Shown: one piece after another, positions 14,068 to 24,825 of the stretch | Layout of the letters: each line of letters begins with the position of its first letter | Position numbering within the stretch: the stretch's first letter is position 1 | Assembly (NCBI GenBank): GCA_950097015.1 | Contig: CATNEN010000038.1 | Location: 30,962,501 to 31,026,500 of the forward strand | Origin: Macrostomum hystrix | Lineage: Eukaryota > Platyhelminthes > Macrostomidae | Reading direction: 5' to 3' | DNA length: 64,000 nucleotides | Translations under genes and position numbers: made by a program | Notes under the pieces: generated by a model | Told to the model about the DNA's origin: nothing | The model's input: the letters and a program-made list of their open reading frames with translations, nothing else | Database searches by the model: none

Positions 14068-14205
14068 GGGATTAGCTGGTGTAAATCAACGGTTTGGCGT
14101 GCCCCCAGTCCATGGACTGAACAGCAGCCTTCAGATGCGCAGCCCAATAGCGCGGCTGTGCTGTCAGCAACACAACTGACCCAATTAGGACAGGTTCATT
14201 ATTAA
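14068..14205 (+). mobile_element. SINE 3' fragment
   Basis: This resembles the 3' half of the complete SINE at 57,480-57,783 (which is on the minus strand). Shared blocks include CCCCAGTCCATGGACTGAAC, CAGCCTTCAGATGCGC, GCGGCTGTGCTGT and CTGACCCAATT/CTGACCCGATT. The tRNA-like head with boxes A and B is absent, so this is a 5'-truncated or eroded copy. Confidence 0.75.
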
Positions 14206-14285
14206 CTTCGCAATTGGAATATAGTGAGCCACAATCTTAAACTGAAATTATGATTAGTTGCAACCCTAAGCTGTTAATTTCTATA

Positions 14286-16782
14286 AGATAAATGGGATTC
14301 TGATTGTTTACAATCCCTAACTGGGATTCTGATTGTTTACAATCCCTAACTGGGATTCCGATTGTTTACAATCCCTAACTGGGATTCTGATTGTTTACAA
14401 TCCCTAACTGGAATTTTGATTGTTTACAATCCCTAACTGGGATTCTGATTGTTTACAATCCCTAACTGGGATTCCGATTGTTTACAATCCCTAACTGGGA
14501 TTCCGATTGTTTACAATCCCTAACTGGGATCCCAATTTGTTTACAATCCCTAACTGGGATTCCGATTGTTTACAATCCCTAACTGGGATTCCGATTGTTT
14601 ACAATCCCTAACTGGGATTCCGATTGTTTACAATCCCTAACTGGGATTTTGATTGTCTACAATCCCAAACTTGGATTGCGATTGTTTACAATCCCTTACT
14701 AGGATTCTGATTGTCTACAATCCCTAACTGGGATTCCGATTGTTTACAATCCCTAACTGGGATTCCGATTGTTTACAATCCCTAACTGGAATTTTGATTG
14801 TTTACAATCCCTAACTGGAATTCCGATTGTTTACAATCCCTTACTAGGATTCTGATTGTCTACAATCCGTAACTGGGATTCCGATTGTTTACAATCCCTA
14901 ACTGGGATTTTGATTGTCTACAATCCCAAACTTGGATTGCGATTGTTTACAATCCCTTACTAGGATTCTGATTGTCCACATTCCCTAACTGGCATTCCGA
15001 TTGTTTACAATCCCTAACTGGGATTCCGATTGTTTACAATCCCTAACTGGAATTTTGATTGTTTACAATCCCTAACTGGAATTCCGATTGTTTACAATCC
15101 CTTACTAGGATTCAGATTGTTCACAATCCCGAACTGGGATCCTGATTGTTTACAATCCCTAACTAGGATCTCGATTGTTTACAATCCCTAACTAGGATCT
15201 CGATTGTTTACAATCCTTAACTAGGATCTCGATTGTTTACAATCCTTAACTAGGATCTCGATTGTTTGAAATCCCAAACTAGGATCTCGATTGTTTACAA
15301 TCCCTAACTGGGATCTTGATTGTTTACAATCCCTTACTAGGATTCTGATTGTCCACAATCCCTAACTGGGATTCCGATTGTTTAAAATCCCTTACTAGGA
15401 TTCTGATTGTCTACAATCCCTAACTAGGATTCCGATTGTTTACAATCCCTAACTGGAATTCTGATTGTCCACAATCCCTAACTGGGATTCCGATTGTTTA
15501 AAATCCCTTACTAGGATTCTGATTGTCTACAATCCCTAACTAGGATTCCGATTGTTCACAATCCCTAACTGGGATTCCGATTGTTTACAATCCCTAACTG
15601 GGATTCCGATTGTTTACAATCCCTAACTGGAATTTTGATTGTTTACAATCCCTAACTGGAATTCCGATTGTTTACAATCCCTAACTGCGATTCCGATTGT
15701 TTACAATCCCTAACTGGAATTTTGATTGTTTACAATCCCTAACTAGGATTCAGATTGTTCACAATCCCGAACTGGGATCCTGATTGTTTACAATCCCTAA
15801 CTGAGATTTCGATTGTTTACAATCCCTAACTGGGATTCCGATTGTTTACAATCCCTAACTGGGATTCCAATTTGTTTACAATCCCTAACTGGGATTCCGA
15901 TTGTTTACAATCCCTAACTGGGATTCCGATTGTTTACAATCCCTAACTGGGATTCCAATTTGTTTACAATCCCTAACTGGGATTCCGATTGTTTACAATC
16001 CCTAACTGCGATTCCGATTGTTTACAATCCCTAACTGGAATTTTGATTGTTTACAATCCCTAGCTGGGATTCCAATTTGTTTACAATCCCTAACTGGGAT
16101 TCCGATTGTTTACAATCCCTTACTGGAATTCTGATTGTTTACAATCCCTAACTGGGATTCCGATTGTTTACAATCCCTAACTGGAATTTTGATTGTTTAC
16201 AATCCCTAACTGGAATTCCGATTGTTTACAATCCCTAACTGGGATTCCGATTGTTTACAATCCCTAACTGGAATTCCGATTGTTTACAATCCCTAACTGG
16301 GATTCCGATTGTTTACAATCCCTAACTGGGATTCTGATTGTCTACAATCCGTAACTGTAATTTTGATTGTTTACAATCCCTAACTGGGATTCCGATTGTT
16401 TACAATCCCTAACTGGGATTCCGATTGTTTACAATCCCTTACTGGGATTCCGATTGTTTACAATCCCTAACTGGGATTCCGATTGTTTACAATCCCAAAC
16501 TGGGATTCCAATTTGTTTACAATCCCTAACTGGAATTCCGATTGTTTACAATCCCTAACTGGAATTCCGATTGTTTACAATCCCTAACTGGGATTCCGAT
16601 TGTTTACAATCCTTAACTGGGATTCCGATTGATTACAATCCCTAACTGGGATTCCGAATGTTTACAATCCCTAACTGGAATTTTGATTGTTTACAATCCC
16701 TAACTGGGATTCCGATTGTTTACAATCCTTAACTGGGATTCCGATTGTTTACAATCCCTAACTGGGATTCCGATTGTTTGAA
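14286..16782. repeat. 29-bp minisatellite array
   Basis: About 85 tandem copies of a 29-bp unit built from GATTGTTTACAATCCCTA followed by ACTGGGATTCC. Each unit holds a short inverted repeat (GATTGT-TT-ACAATC), a second one (GGGATT...AATCCC) and the heptamer TGTTTAC, the core of forkhead-factor sites. Variants (CTAGGATTCTG, CAATTTG) recur in blocks. Confidence 0.93.
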
Positions 16783-16789
16783 GATAAAA

Positions 16790-17087
16790 ACTTACTAAAT
16801 TATGTGACATTACTACCTGTTATAATAAATGTAGGCGTAAAAATAGAACTATATTAAAATTTCTACAAATATATAGTAATTAACAGAGCAAAAATGCATT
16901 GCAATACGCATGACTAATGCGTTAACGTGACAAAAAAATTCATGCAGAAGGCTATTGCACTATGATACTTGCACTATAATTAGGTCACTGTACTTTCTGT
17001 ATTGGGTGCAACACTAGATTTTTTTGTAAAGTTAAGCGAAACAAATTCGTTAACAATTCATACGAAAGATATTTAAAGGGTGTTATC
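16790..17087. other. AT-rich unassigned sequence
   Basis: AT-rich sequence between the 29-bp array and the hAT element. No coding signal is visible. Confidence 0.5.
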
Positions 17088-17095
17088 GTGTACAT

Positions 17096-18135
17096 CAGGG
17101 GTCGGCAAACTCCGGCCCGCGGGCCAGATGCGGCCCTCGAAGCTCCCAAATCCGGCCCGTTGCCCCTTCTGACATCTACAGTGTCCTGTTTCATCTCTCC
17201 CTTGTCTAATCTCTCCCCTGTCTTATCTCTCCCCTGTCTTATCTCTCCCCTGTCTTATCTCTCCCCTGTCTTATCTCTCCCGTGTTTAATCTCTCCTGTG
17301 TCTCATCTCTCCCGTGTCTAATCTCTCCCCTGTCTAATCTCTCCCCTGTCTAATCTCTCCCGTGTCTAATCTCTCCCCTGTCTAATCTCTCCCCTGTCTT
17401 ATCTCTCCCGTGTTTAATCTCTCCTGTGTCTCATCTCTCCCGTGTCTAATCTCTCCCCTGTCTAATCTCTCCTGTGTCTAATCTCTCCCGTGTCTTATCT
17501 CTCCCGTGTTTAATCTCTCCTGTGTCTCATCTCTCCCGTGTCTCATCTCTCCCGTGTCTAATCTCTCCTGTGTCTCATCTCTCTCGTGTCTCATCTCTCC
17601 CGTGTCTAATCTCTCCCTTGTCTAATCTCTCCTGTGTCTTATCTCTCCCGTGTCTCATCTCTCTCGTGTATCATCTTTCTGTGTCTCATCTCTCCCGTGT
17701 CTCATCTCTCCCGTGTCTAATCTCTCCTGTGTCTTATCTCTCCCGTGTCTCATCTCTCTCGTGTATCATCTTTCTGTGTCTCATCTCTCCCGTGTCTCAT
17801 CTCTCCCGTGTCTAATCTCTCCTGTGTCTTATCTCTCCCGTGTCTCATCTCTCTCGTGTATCATCTTTCTGTGTCTCATCTCTCCCGTGTCTCATCTCTC
17901 CCGTGTCTAATCTCTCCTGTGTCTTATCTCTCCCGTGTCTCATCTCTCTCGTGTATCATCTTTCTGTGTCTCATCTCTCCCGTGCCTAATCTCTCCCGTG
18001 TCTCATCTTCTCCCGTGTCTCATCTCTCCCGTGTCTCATCTCTCCCCAATCTCATATTTATACAGTCAATGCGGCCCGCTGTCGTCTTTTATGTTCTCTC
18101 TTTGGCCCGCCAGCAAATAAGTTTGCCTACCCCTG
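17096..18135. mobile_element. Non-autonomous hAT-like element with internal minisatellite
   Basis: The left end CAGGGGTCGGCAAACTCCGG and the inverted right end (read on the minus strand, CAGGGGTAGGCAAACTTAT) form terminal inverted repeats. GGCCCGCGGGCC and GGCGGGCC motifs lie just inside. Directly outside both ends is the 8-bp target duplication GTGTACAT (17,088-17,095 and 18,136-18,143). An 8-bp duplication and CAGGGGTCGGCAAAC-type ends are typical of hAT elements. No transposase frame is present; the interior is almost all tandem repeat. Confidence 0.9.
17190..18050. repeat. 15-16-bp minisatellite inside the hAT element
   Basis: About 57 copies of a unit like ATCTCTCCCGTGTCT, with variants CCCTGTCTAAT and CTCGTGTATCATCTT. 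A 95-bp higher-order block (starting at GTATCATCTTTCTGTG) is repeated at least four times between about 17,668 and 17,980. Confidence 0.9.
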
Positions 18136-18143
18136 GTGTACAT

Positions 18144-18300
18144 AAAACCTGCAGCATAGGCTGAAATATAACAGTACAACAACAACAACAACAGACTACA
18201 GCAACCCTAGCTGAGGCCAAAGCAGGAGGATCAGTCCGCGAGGGTCGGAGATAACAGTGATTCAGTATTGTGTATGTGTGTAACTGATACCCTACGATCC
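18144..18300. other. Short stretch with a CAA microsatellite
   Basis: Contains (ACA)n near 18,174-18,193. It lies between the two hAT-like elements and shows nothing else recognisable. Confidence 0.5.
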
Positions 18301-18308
18301 ACTGGAAG

Positions 18309-18545
18309 CAGTGACTGCGCAGGACCTCCAGTTGGGGGGGGGCGGTGGTTGGGTGGTCACCCCCCCCCGGCCACCAAAAAAAAATGGTCTCAGGTGACCA
18401 CCCCCATGCCCCATGGGGTGACCACACTTTTGAAAAAATATGGTAAAGTACCAATTTTTTTTAAGTGGGTGGTCACCCCCTGAGGGTGGTGAGGGGTGGT
18501 CACCCGGGGGCAGCCCACCCCCCCGCCCCCCCTGCGCCGCCACTG
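18309..18545. mobile_element. Short hAT-like MITE
   Basis: A 237-bp element. The left end CAGTGACTGCGCAGG matches the inverted right end CAGTGGCGGCGCAGGG as an imperfect terminal inverted repeat. The flanks carry the perfect 8-bp target duplication ACTGGAAG (18,301-18,308 and 18,546-18,553). The interior is G/C-homopolymer rich with several GTGGTCACC/GGTGACCAC inverted motifs, so it can fold on itself. There is no coding capacity. The 8-bp duplication suggests the hAT superfamily. Confidence 0.85.
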
Positions 18546-18553
18546 ACTGGAAG

Positions 18554-18960
18554 CCTGCAAGTAAGACTGTGCATGCAAAGAAAATGTGTGAGTAATGTTA
18601 TATAAATCAGTGCATAGCATAACTTTTTTTTTTGCCATAACCGTATTTTTACTTTAAAAGATTATGTACTTAGTTCTGCGACCCCTCATAACTTCGCTTT
18701 TGATACAGCGGTACGTCCTTTGTTTATATTTAAGTTTCTGTAATTACTACACTGTATCTGATTTACTATGCAACAATTAAAGAACGTCATTTCCGTTTTA
18801 ACTTATTGGATTTGGTCTCGCAATGCAGCTGTGTACTCGTTATCGCCCTGCTTAATTAGCAGGTGCAGTGTACGCCTCCGAGTTCGCCTCGGCCGGTGAG
18901 TGAAGCCAAGCAATTTCTGATCATATAGGAAACCTAGATTTTGTAAAAAAATACGAAATT
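18554..18960. other. Unassigned sequence
   Basis: Between the MITE and the coding-like fragment. No gene or repeat is recognised. Confidence 0.4.
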
Positions 18961-18965
18961 ATCGA

Positions 18966-19247
18966 AACTCTTTTAGGCCAAAATCGTGTGCTGCTCTGTC
19001 ACCGCTGGCTCGGGTCAGGACATTGGCGCGTTGTTCAACTCGAATTCTATAGCCAAGCTCTGCTAAAGAAGCAATGGATTCCTAAGCAGCTTCGCTCCAG
19101 CCTGCTGGATTCTCTGGGCAAGACTGCCGAGATCGCCGATGTTGACCTCTTGTGACCGAGATGCGCAAGAAAGGCCGAGTAGCTGGAGCGGCATTTAAGA
19201 TCCCCGACCAGGTGAACTCAGTCAACTGGTTGGACAGTAAAAATTAA
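18966..19247 (+). pseudogene. Possible decayed coding fragment of unknown family
   Basis: One frame reads without a stop from about 18,966 to a TGA at 19,153-19,155 and contains LEFYSQALLKKQWIPKQLRS. A one-base shift just before this stop opens a second frame (from 19,155) that reads VTEMRKKGRVAGAAFKIPD... to TAA at 19,247. The composition and join look like one protein C-terminus broken by a single-base indel. The helical, hydrophobic-basic pattern is faintly reminiscent of a helical-repeat protein, but I do not recognise the family. It has no start codon and no clear upstream exon. It could also be an exon of a live gene with an unrecognised splice. Confidence 0.3.
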
Positions 19248-19301
19248 TTGCTCAGTACAGCCCGTAAAGGTTCTTACGACTAATTAGAAGCAATTACCTA
19301 C

Positions 19302-19449
19302 CTGAGAGATAGGAAAATCGTACTGATCCCGATGTCGACTGCGACGACTTTGAAAGCGGAGTGCTGGGTGCGTCCTGGTCGGAGTCGGAGTCCTGCTCAT
19401 TGGCGATGGAAAGATATCTTTCCATCGCCAATGGAATGCCGGTGCTGGC
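19302..19449 (-). other. Candidate internal exon, minus strand
   Basis: On the minus strand an acceptor (CATGTACAG/G) at 19,450 and a donor (CTCAG/GTAGGT) at 19,302 bound a stop-free stretch. It is rich in Ser, Asp and Thr and includes EQDSDSDQDAPSTPLSK. No neighbouring exon could be found on this strand, so the call is weak. It overlaps a perfect 36-bp palindrome. Confidence 0.25.
19398..19433. repeat. Perfect 36-bp palindrome
   Basis: Each 18-bp arm reads CATTGGCGATGGAAAGAT from the outside in, meeting at ATATCT with no spacer. The next flanking bases do not pair. It would extrude as a hairpin with essentially no loop. Confidence 0.95.
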
Positions 19450-19868
19450 CTGTACATGGACAACGTGGCATATGCTCATCAGCTGCTGGTCAACTTGTCG
19501 AACAGCGAGTCACAATTTCTTCTGTCTGTATAATAAGCTATACTCTTGCGCATCCTCCCGCTCTATCGTTTGGGCGTTATTAAATCCTATAAATGAACTG
19601 TTCCTAAATCATTTCAGAGTGAAAGTTCAGAGCTTGAATGGTGTGATCTGACCAGAGACCTAAAATTGTGGACTTATCAAAAAACAGTCATCGGTGATGA
19701 TGAGAGCAAAAAAAGCTTTTCTAATATAGTTAGGCGACTAGACTAACTGGTAAATTGGGTTTTTAGAAGATGTACAAGAGAAAAAACATCATTTACGTCC
19801 GAAAATAGACATAAAGTTGCACAGAACAGTAGATTCGCTTACTTACGTTTAGACAATGAACTACTACT
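19450..19868. other. Unassigned sequence
   Basis: No gene recognised. AT-rich towards the following array. Confidence 0.4.
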
Positions 19869-19869
19869 A

Positions 19870-22132
19870 GTTGGGAACTACTAGTACCAGCAAGAAACTT
19901 ACTTGTACCAGCAGGAAACTACCTGTACAACAGGAAACTACTTGTACCAGCAGGAAACTACTTGTACAACAGGAAACTACTTGTACAACAGGAAACTACT
20001 TGTACAACAGGAAACTACTTGTACCAGCAGGAAACTACTTGTACAACAGGAAACTACTTGTACCAGCAGGACACTACTTGTACAACAGGAAACTATGTGT
20101 ACAACAGGACACTACTTGTACAACAGGAAACTATGTGTACAACAGGAAACTACTTGTACCAGCAGGAAACTACTTGTACAACAGGAAACTATGTGTACAA
20201 CAGGACACTACTTGTACAACAGGAAACTATGTGTACAACAGGAAACTATGTGTACAACAGGAAACTACTTGTACAACAGGAAACTATGTGTACAACAGGA
20301 AACTATGTGTACAACAGGAAACTACTTGTACAACAGGAAACTATGTGTACAACAGGAAACTACATGTACTTGTACAACAGGAAAGTACTTGTACAACAGG
20401 AAACTACTTGTACCAGCAGGAAACTACTTGTACAACAGGAAACTACTTGTACAACAGGAAACTACTTGTACCAGCAGGAAACTACTTGTACAACAGGAAA
20501 CTACTTGTACCAGCAGGAAACTACTTGTACAACAGGAAACTATGTGTACAACAGGACACTACTTGTACAACAGGAAACTATGTGTACAACAGGAAACTAC
20601 TTGTACAACAGGAAACTACTTGTACCAGCAGGAAACTACTTGTACAACAGGAAACTACTTGTACCAGCAGGAAACTACTTGTACAACAGGAAACTATGTG
20701 TACAACAGGACACTACTTGTACAACAGGAAACTATGTGTACAACAGAAAACTATGTGTACAACAGGAAACTACTTGTACAACAGGAAACTATGTGTACAA
20801 CAGGAAACTATGTGTACAACAGGAAACTATTTGTACAACAGGACACTACTTGTACAACAGGACACTATGTGTACAACAGGAAACTACATGTACTTGTACA
20901 ACAGGAAAGTACTTGTACAACAGGAAACTACTTGTACCAGCAGGAAACTACTTGTACAACAGGAAACTACTTGTACCAGCAGGAAACTACTTGTACAACA
21001 GGAAACTACTTGTACCAGCAGGAAACTACTTGTACAACAGGAAACTATGTGTACAACAGGACACTACTTGTACAACAGGAAACTATGTGTACAACAGGAA
21101 ACTACTTGTACCAGCAGGAAACTACTTGTACAACAGGAAACTATGTGTACAACAGGACACTACTTGTACAACAGGAAACTATGTGTACAACAGGAAACTA
21201 TGTGTACAACAGGAAACTATGTGTACAACAGGAAACTACTTGTACAACAGGAAACTATGTGTACAACAGGAAACTATGTGTACAACAGGAAACTACTTGT
21301 ACCAGCAGGACACTACTTGTACAACAGGAAACTATGTGTACAACAGGAAACTATGTGTACAACAGGAAACTACTTGTACCAGTAGGAAACTACTTGTACA
21401 ACAGGAAACTATGTGTACAACAGGAAACTATGTGTACAACAGGAAACTACTTGTACCAGCAGGAAACTACTTGTACAACAGGAAACTATGTGTACAACAG
21501 GACACTACTTGTACAACAGGAAACTATGTGTACAACAGGACACTACTTGTACAACAGGAAACTATGTGTACAACAGGAAACTACTTGTACCAGCAGGAAA
21601 CTACTTGTACAACAGGAAACTATGTGTACAACAGGACACTACTTGTACAACAGGAAACTATGTGTACAACAGGAAACTATGTGTACAACAGGAAACTACT
21701 TGTACAACAGGAAACTATGTGTACAACAGGAAACTATGTGTACAACAGGAAACTACTTGTACAACAGGAAACTATTTGTACAACAGGAAACTATGTGTAC
21801 AACAGGAAACTACTTGTACAACAGGAAACTATGTGTACAACAGGAAACTACTTGTACAACAGGAAACTATGTGTACAACAGGAAACTACTTGTACCAGCA
21901 GGAAACTACTTGTACCAGCAGGAAACTACATGTACAACAGGAAAATACTTGTACAACAGGAAACTACTTGTACCAGCAGGAAACTACTTGTACCAGCAGG
22001 AAACTACTTGTACCAGCAGGAAACTACTTGTACAACAGGACACTACTTGTACAACAGGACACTACTTGTACAACAGGAAACTACTTGTACCAGCAGGAAA
22101 CTACTTGTACCAGCAGGAAACTACTTGTACTG
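19870..22132. repeat. 19/20-bp minisatellite array, open in three frames
   Basis: About 118 copies of GTACAACAGGAAACTACTT (19 bp) mixed with a 20-bp form, GTACCAGCAGGAAACTACTT, and a TATGT variant. Neighbouring variants recur in blocks of several hundred bp. All three forward frames are free of stops over hundreds of codons, because 19 is not a multiple of three and the unit has no stop in any phase. Each frame gives the same 19-residue repeat. No promoter, signal peptide or unique ends support a real protein. Confidence 0.93.
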
Positions 22133-23396
22133 GATTTTCGTGGCGATTGGTTGAATATTTTGGGAGTTACAGAAAAAAAGAAAAATGTCTGTATGTCTGA
22201 ACGCCCCCGTGTTCTTTCTACTGTTAAGTAGAATGTGTAGCAAGTTTTGAGCGTTTTTGTTACGGAAATCAACGTTGTTTCACAATGTTGCAGCACAGTA
22301 AATAAATATATAATTAACGAGTCAGCATATTCTTTTGTGACAATTGTTTTTTCTCTTGGTGATAATCGAATTACGACCAATCACTAGTAAAAACAACAGC
22401 TCCGTATTTTTTCTCTTGAAAGTGCAGTTTTTCAGTTGTGAGTTTTTAGGGATAACAAAACATTTCTTGTTCAGCGAAAAAAACATTATGCACTCAATAT
22501 TATTTCAGCAGTTTTTTCTTGATCTGACAGTAGCGGAAGTAAAAGTGAAACGATACAACATCTTCAACAGATTTGCAAGTTAAACAACAATTTTTATGCA
22601 TTATGTGTTTTTTTCATAACAATCGGTCCAATGCTTGTGCTTGTGCATATGACTAAAAAATTAATAAGGAACTTCCTCGTACGAAGTACTTAATTGTGAA
22701 TTTAGTTCTATGTTGCGTTTGATTTTTGTTAATATAATAGAACACATCTTTTTGCAGGTTTCATTTCAAAAGCTTCGCTTACTTTTCAATTGATATCAGC
22801 TTATTAAACAGAAAAAACTTAATTGTCAACATTGTAAATATTGTCAGCCAAGCTTGGAGTTTGAACACGTTTAGAAAGTCTGACTAACATTTAATTTCGA
22901 CCCTTTCGTATTGTACAAGTCTTCGCAATAGTTTTTCCAAGAATTTCTTTTCCAATGAACGAGCCTGATCAAGTCATTAGTTAAGTAGAAACAATATGGA
23001 CATACGATAAGTAGAATTTACTGGAAATTCGTTCCTGTTCTTCAGTTTGTGGATATCTTCAATGTTCTAAAAATAGATCCTCTTTGAAGTGCGTGGCCAG
23101 TGTTAGGGAATTCCACGGACTGAACATATTTGACGGATAGGAATGTACATCCTTAGCCAAATGTAAAGCATTTGGGTTTGGGGGTTGGTGAAGGCCTCTC
23201 TTAGTTGGGGTGGCTGGACGCTTGGATTTTCCAAGTGAAATCACTGTCCAGCGCCAGCACACGTTATTTTTCTGCGCTTCGAGAATTTGGATTTTAACTT
23301 GGAAATTCCAAGGCGACAATGCTTTGGAACGTTTATAAATGGCCTCCCTATTGGTCTTTCCTGTATGCGGCAGCTAAGCTGTGGCAAATCGCTAAA
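22133..23396. other. AT-rich sequence upstream of the IRF-like gene
   Basis: No coding exon recognised. The gene's promoter and any upstream exon probably lie here. A possible 3' splice site (GTATGCGGCAG/CTAAG, at about 23,373) lies 23 bases before the start codon, consistent with an untranslated first exon. Confidence 0.4.
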
Positions 23397-24303
23397 ATGC
23401 ATTACAAGAAGCTTCGTATCGATATCTGGCTCAAAAGTCATCTTCAACAAGGAGATCTGCACGGACTGGAGTGGCTGAACAAGACAGACCAGGAGCTGAT
23501 CAAGATCAGTTGGAATCACAAATCCGGCCACAACTGGGGCTCTACGGTAGCTGGAAGGAAGGACAACATATTCCTGGCTTATCACCAGGCAAGATGTGAG
23601 TTATATTGACTTGGAGACTACTAAAGTGAGACCAATACTTTGAGTACAAATTAATTTGTTCAATCATTCTCAAATGCTTACAGTCTTTACTCATCTGATT
23701 AAAACCTACAACTATTCATATTCATCCGATCATCAAACAGCAGTGTCCGACAGCCCGAAGCAAAGCAAGAAGCTGGATTATCGTCGCTTGAAACAGAATT
23801 TTCGATGCGCTCTCCGCGGCAGCAAGCACATCAGATTCGAGCAGCAGCTCAGCCAGACCCGCGGCAGCTCAGCCTATCGAGTGTACAGGTTTCTATATTC
23901 AGCCGAGACCGCTGCCTTCCCAGACGACGAGGATTATGACGTAAACCAGGGGCTAGACACGGTGGCCCAATCCTCCGATTGCCTAGTCGAGCTGCCATGC
24001 CTGGACGGTGACAATGATCTTGACGCCATCCTTAACCAACCGGCGGATGATGATCAGCAGAACTACCAGCTTCCGGATCTCCAACACGAACTGGAAGTAT
24101 TGCTAGCCGACGACTGCGAGACTCCCGCAGCCTCCCTGTCACCCGTGTCGATTTACGACCCTTCTCTGCTTCCAGTTGAGCCTCTTATCTTCGACGATGC
24201 CATGGAGCAGCCGTCAGGAGCCATCAACGACGACATCTGCAGTCCGTCCGCAGACTTGGCCGACATGTTGAACGAGGACCTTTTGCTGCAGATGTTTAAT
24301 TAG
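23397..24303 (+). CDS. Interferon regulatory factor-like transcription factor
   Basis: Two exons, 23,397-23,595 and 23,741-24,303 (stop TAG), give 253 residues. The donor is AGAT/GTGAGT and the acceptor is AAACAG/CAG, a NAGNAG tandem that could add or drop one residue. The N-terminal 110 residues match the IRF DNA-binding domain: LRIDIWLKSHL, GLEWLNK, ISWNHKSGHNWG, then in exon 2 KQNFRCAL and RGSSAYRVYRFL. IRFs bind GAAA elements in the nucleus with a tryptophan cluster and a recognition helix. Four of the five usual tryptophans are present; the fifth (SWA in vertebrate IRFs) is Tyr. In the recognition helix Arg-Cys are kept, while the usual Asn-Ser after RCAM is Arg-Gly. The C-terminal 140 residues are acidic and Ser/Leu/Asp-rich, ending DLADMLNEDLLLQMF, like an activation domain. 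No IRF-association domain is seen, so IRF1/2-like architecture is most likely. The start was chosen for its A at -3 and the fit to the family N-terminus. Confidence 0.87.
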
Positions 24304-24396
24304 AAACTAAACGATAAGTGCTGCTTCAATCTCGAGACGAAAATGTCGCCAATTTGACAAGTTCTGTCATTTCCTACCGCAAACTGCATTCTGTTT

Positions 24397-24402
24397 AATA
24401 AA
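24397..24402 (+). terminator. Poly(A) signal of IRF-like gene
   Basis: AATAAA 94 bases after the stop codon, in TTTAATAAAGTCC. Confidence 0.7.
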
Positions 24403-24825
24403 GTCCATTTAATTCTAGATCCTAAATTGTTCATGTTTATGTTATGGCTCGTACATGCGACTACCTATTTTGGTGATCTCATCGCTCTGCAATCATCATT
24501 TGTTGACAGTATCATGATGCAAATACTCCAGTTAAGACTCATATATTATATTTTGCTATAAATGTTCATTTGAAAAACTATTGTTTTAATCATGGCTTTC
24601 ATTTTTTAAACTTCTGATCAACACCTTACAAACGCGGATTCATATGAAAAGTTTGGATTTCAATGAATTCATTCTAACAAAAATGTGATTTTTTTAACGA
24701 AGGACATTAGGTTTTGTAGCTTTAAATCTAAGCAAAACCATTTCTCACTATCTCAGCAAAGCGTTCAGCAAAGTTTATTTTATTCGAAATGTACGAGCGT
24801 AGATGGAAAGTTGAGAAACTTGTTT
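24403..24825. other. AT-rich intergenic sequence
   Basis: No gene recognised between the IRF-like gene and the 30-bp array. Confidence 0.5.

Noticed and set aside
14286-16782. CRISPR-like look of regular 29-bp repeats
   Set aside because: The units are contiguous, without unique spacers, and the genome is eukaryotic. It is a minisatellite.
22344-22583. AT-rich 79-codon frame
   Set aside because: Phe/Leu-rich composition is expected from AT-rich DNA. No domain, context or splice support.
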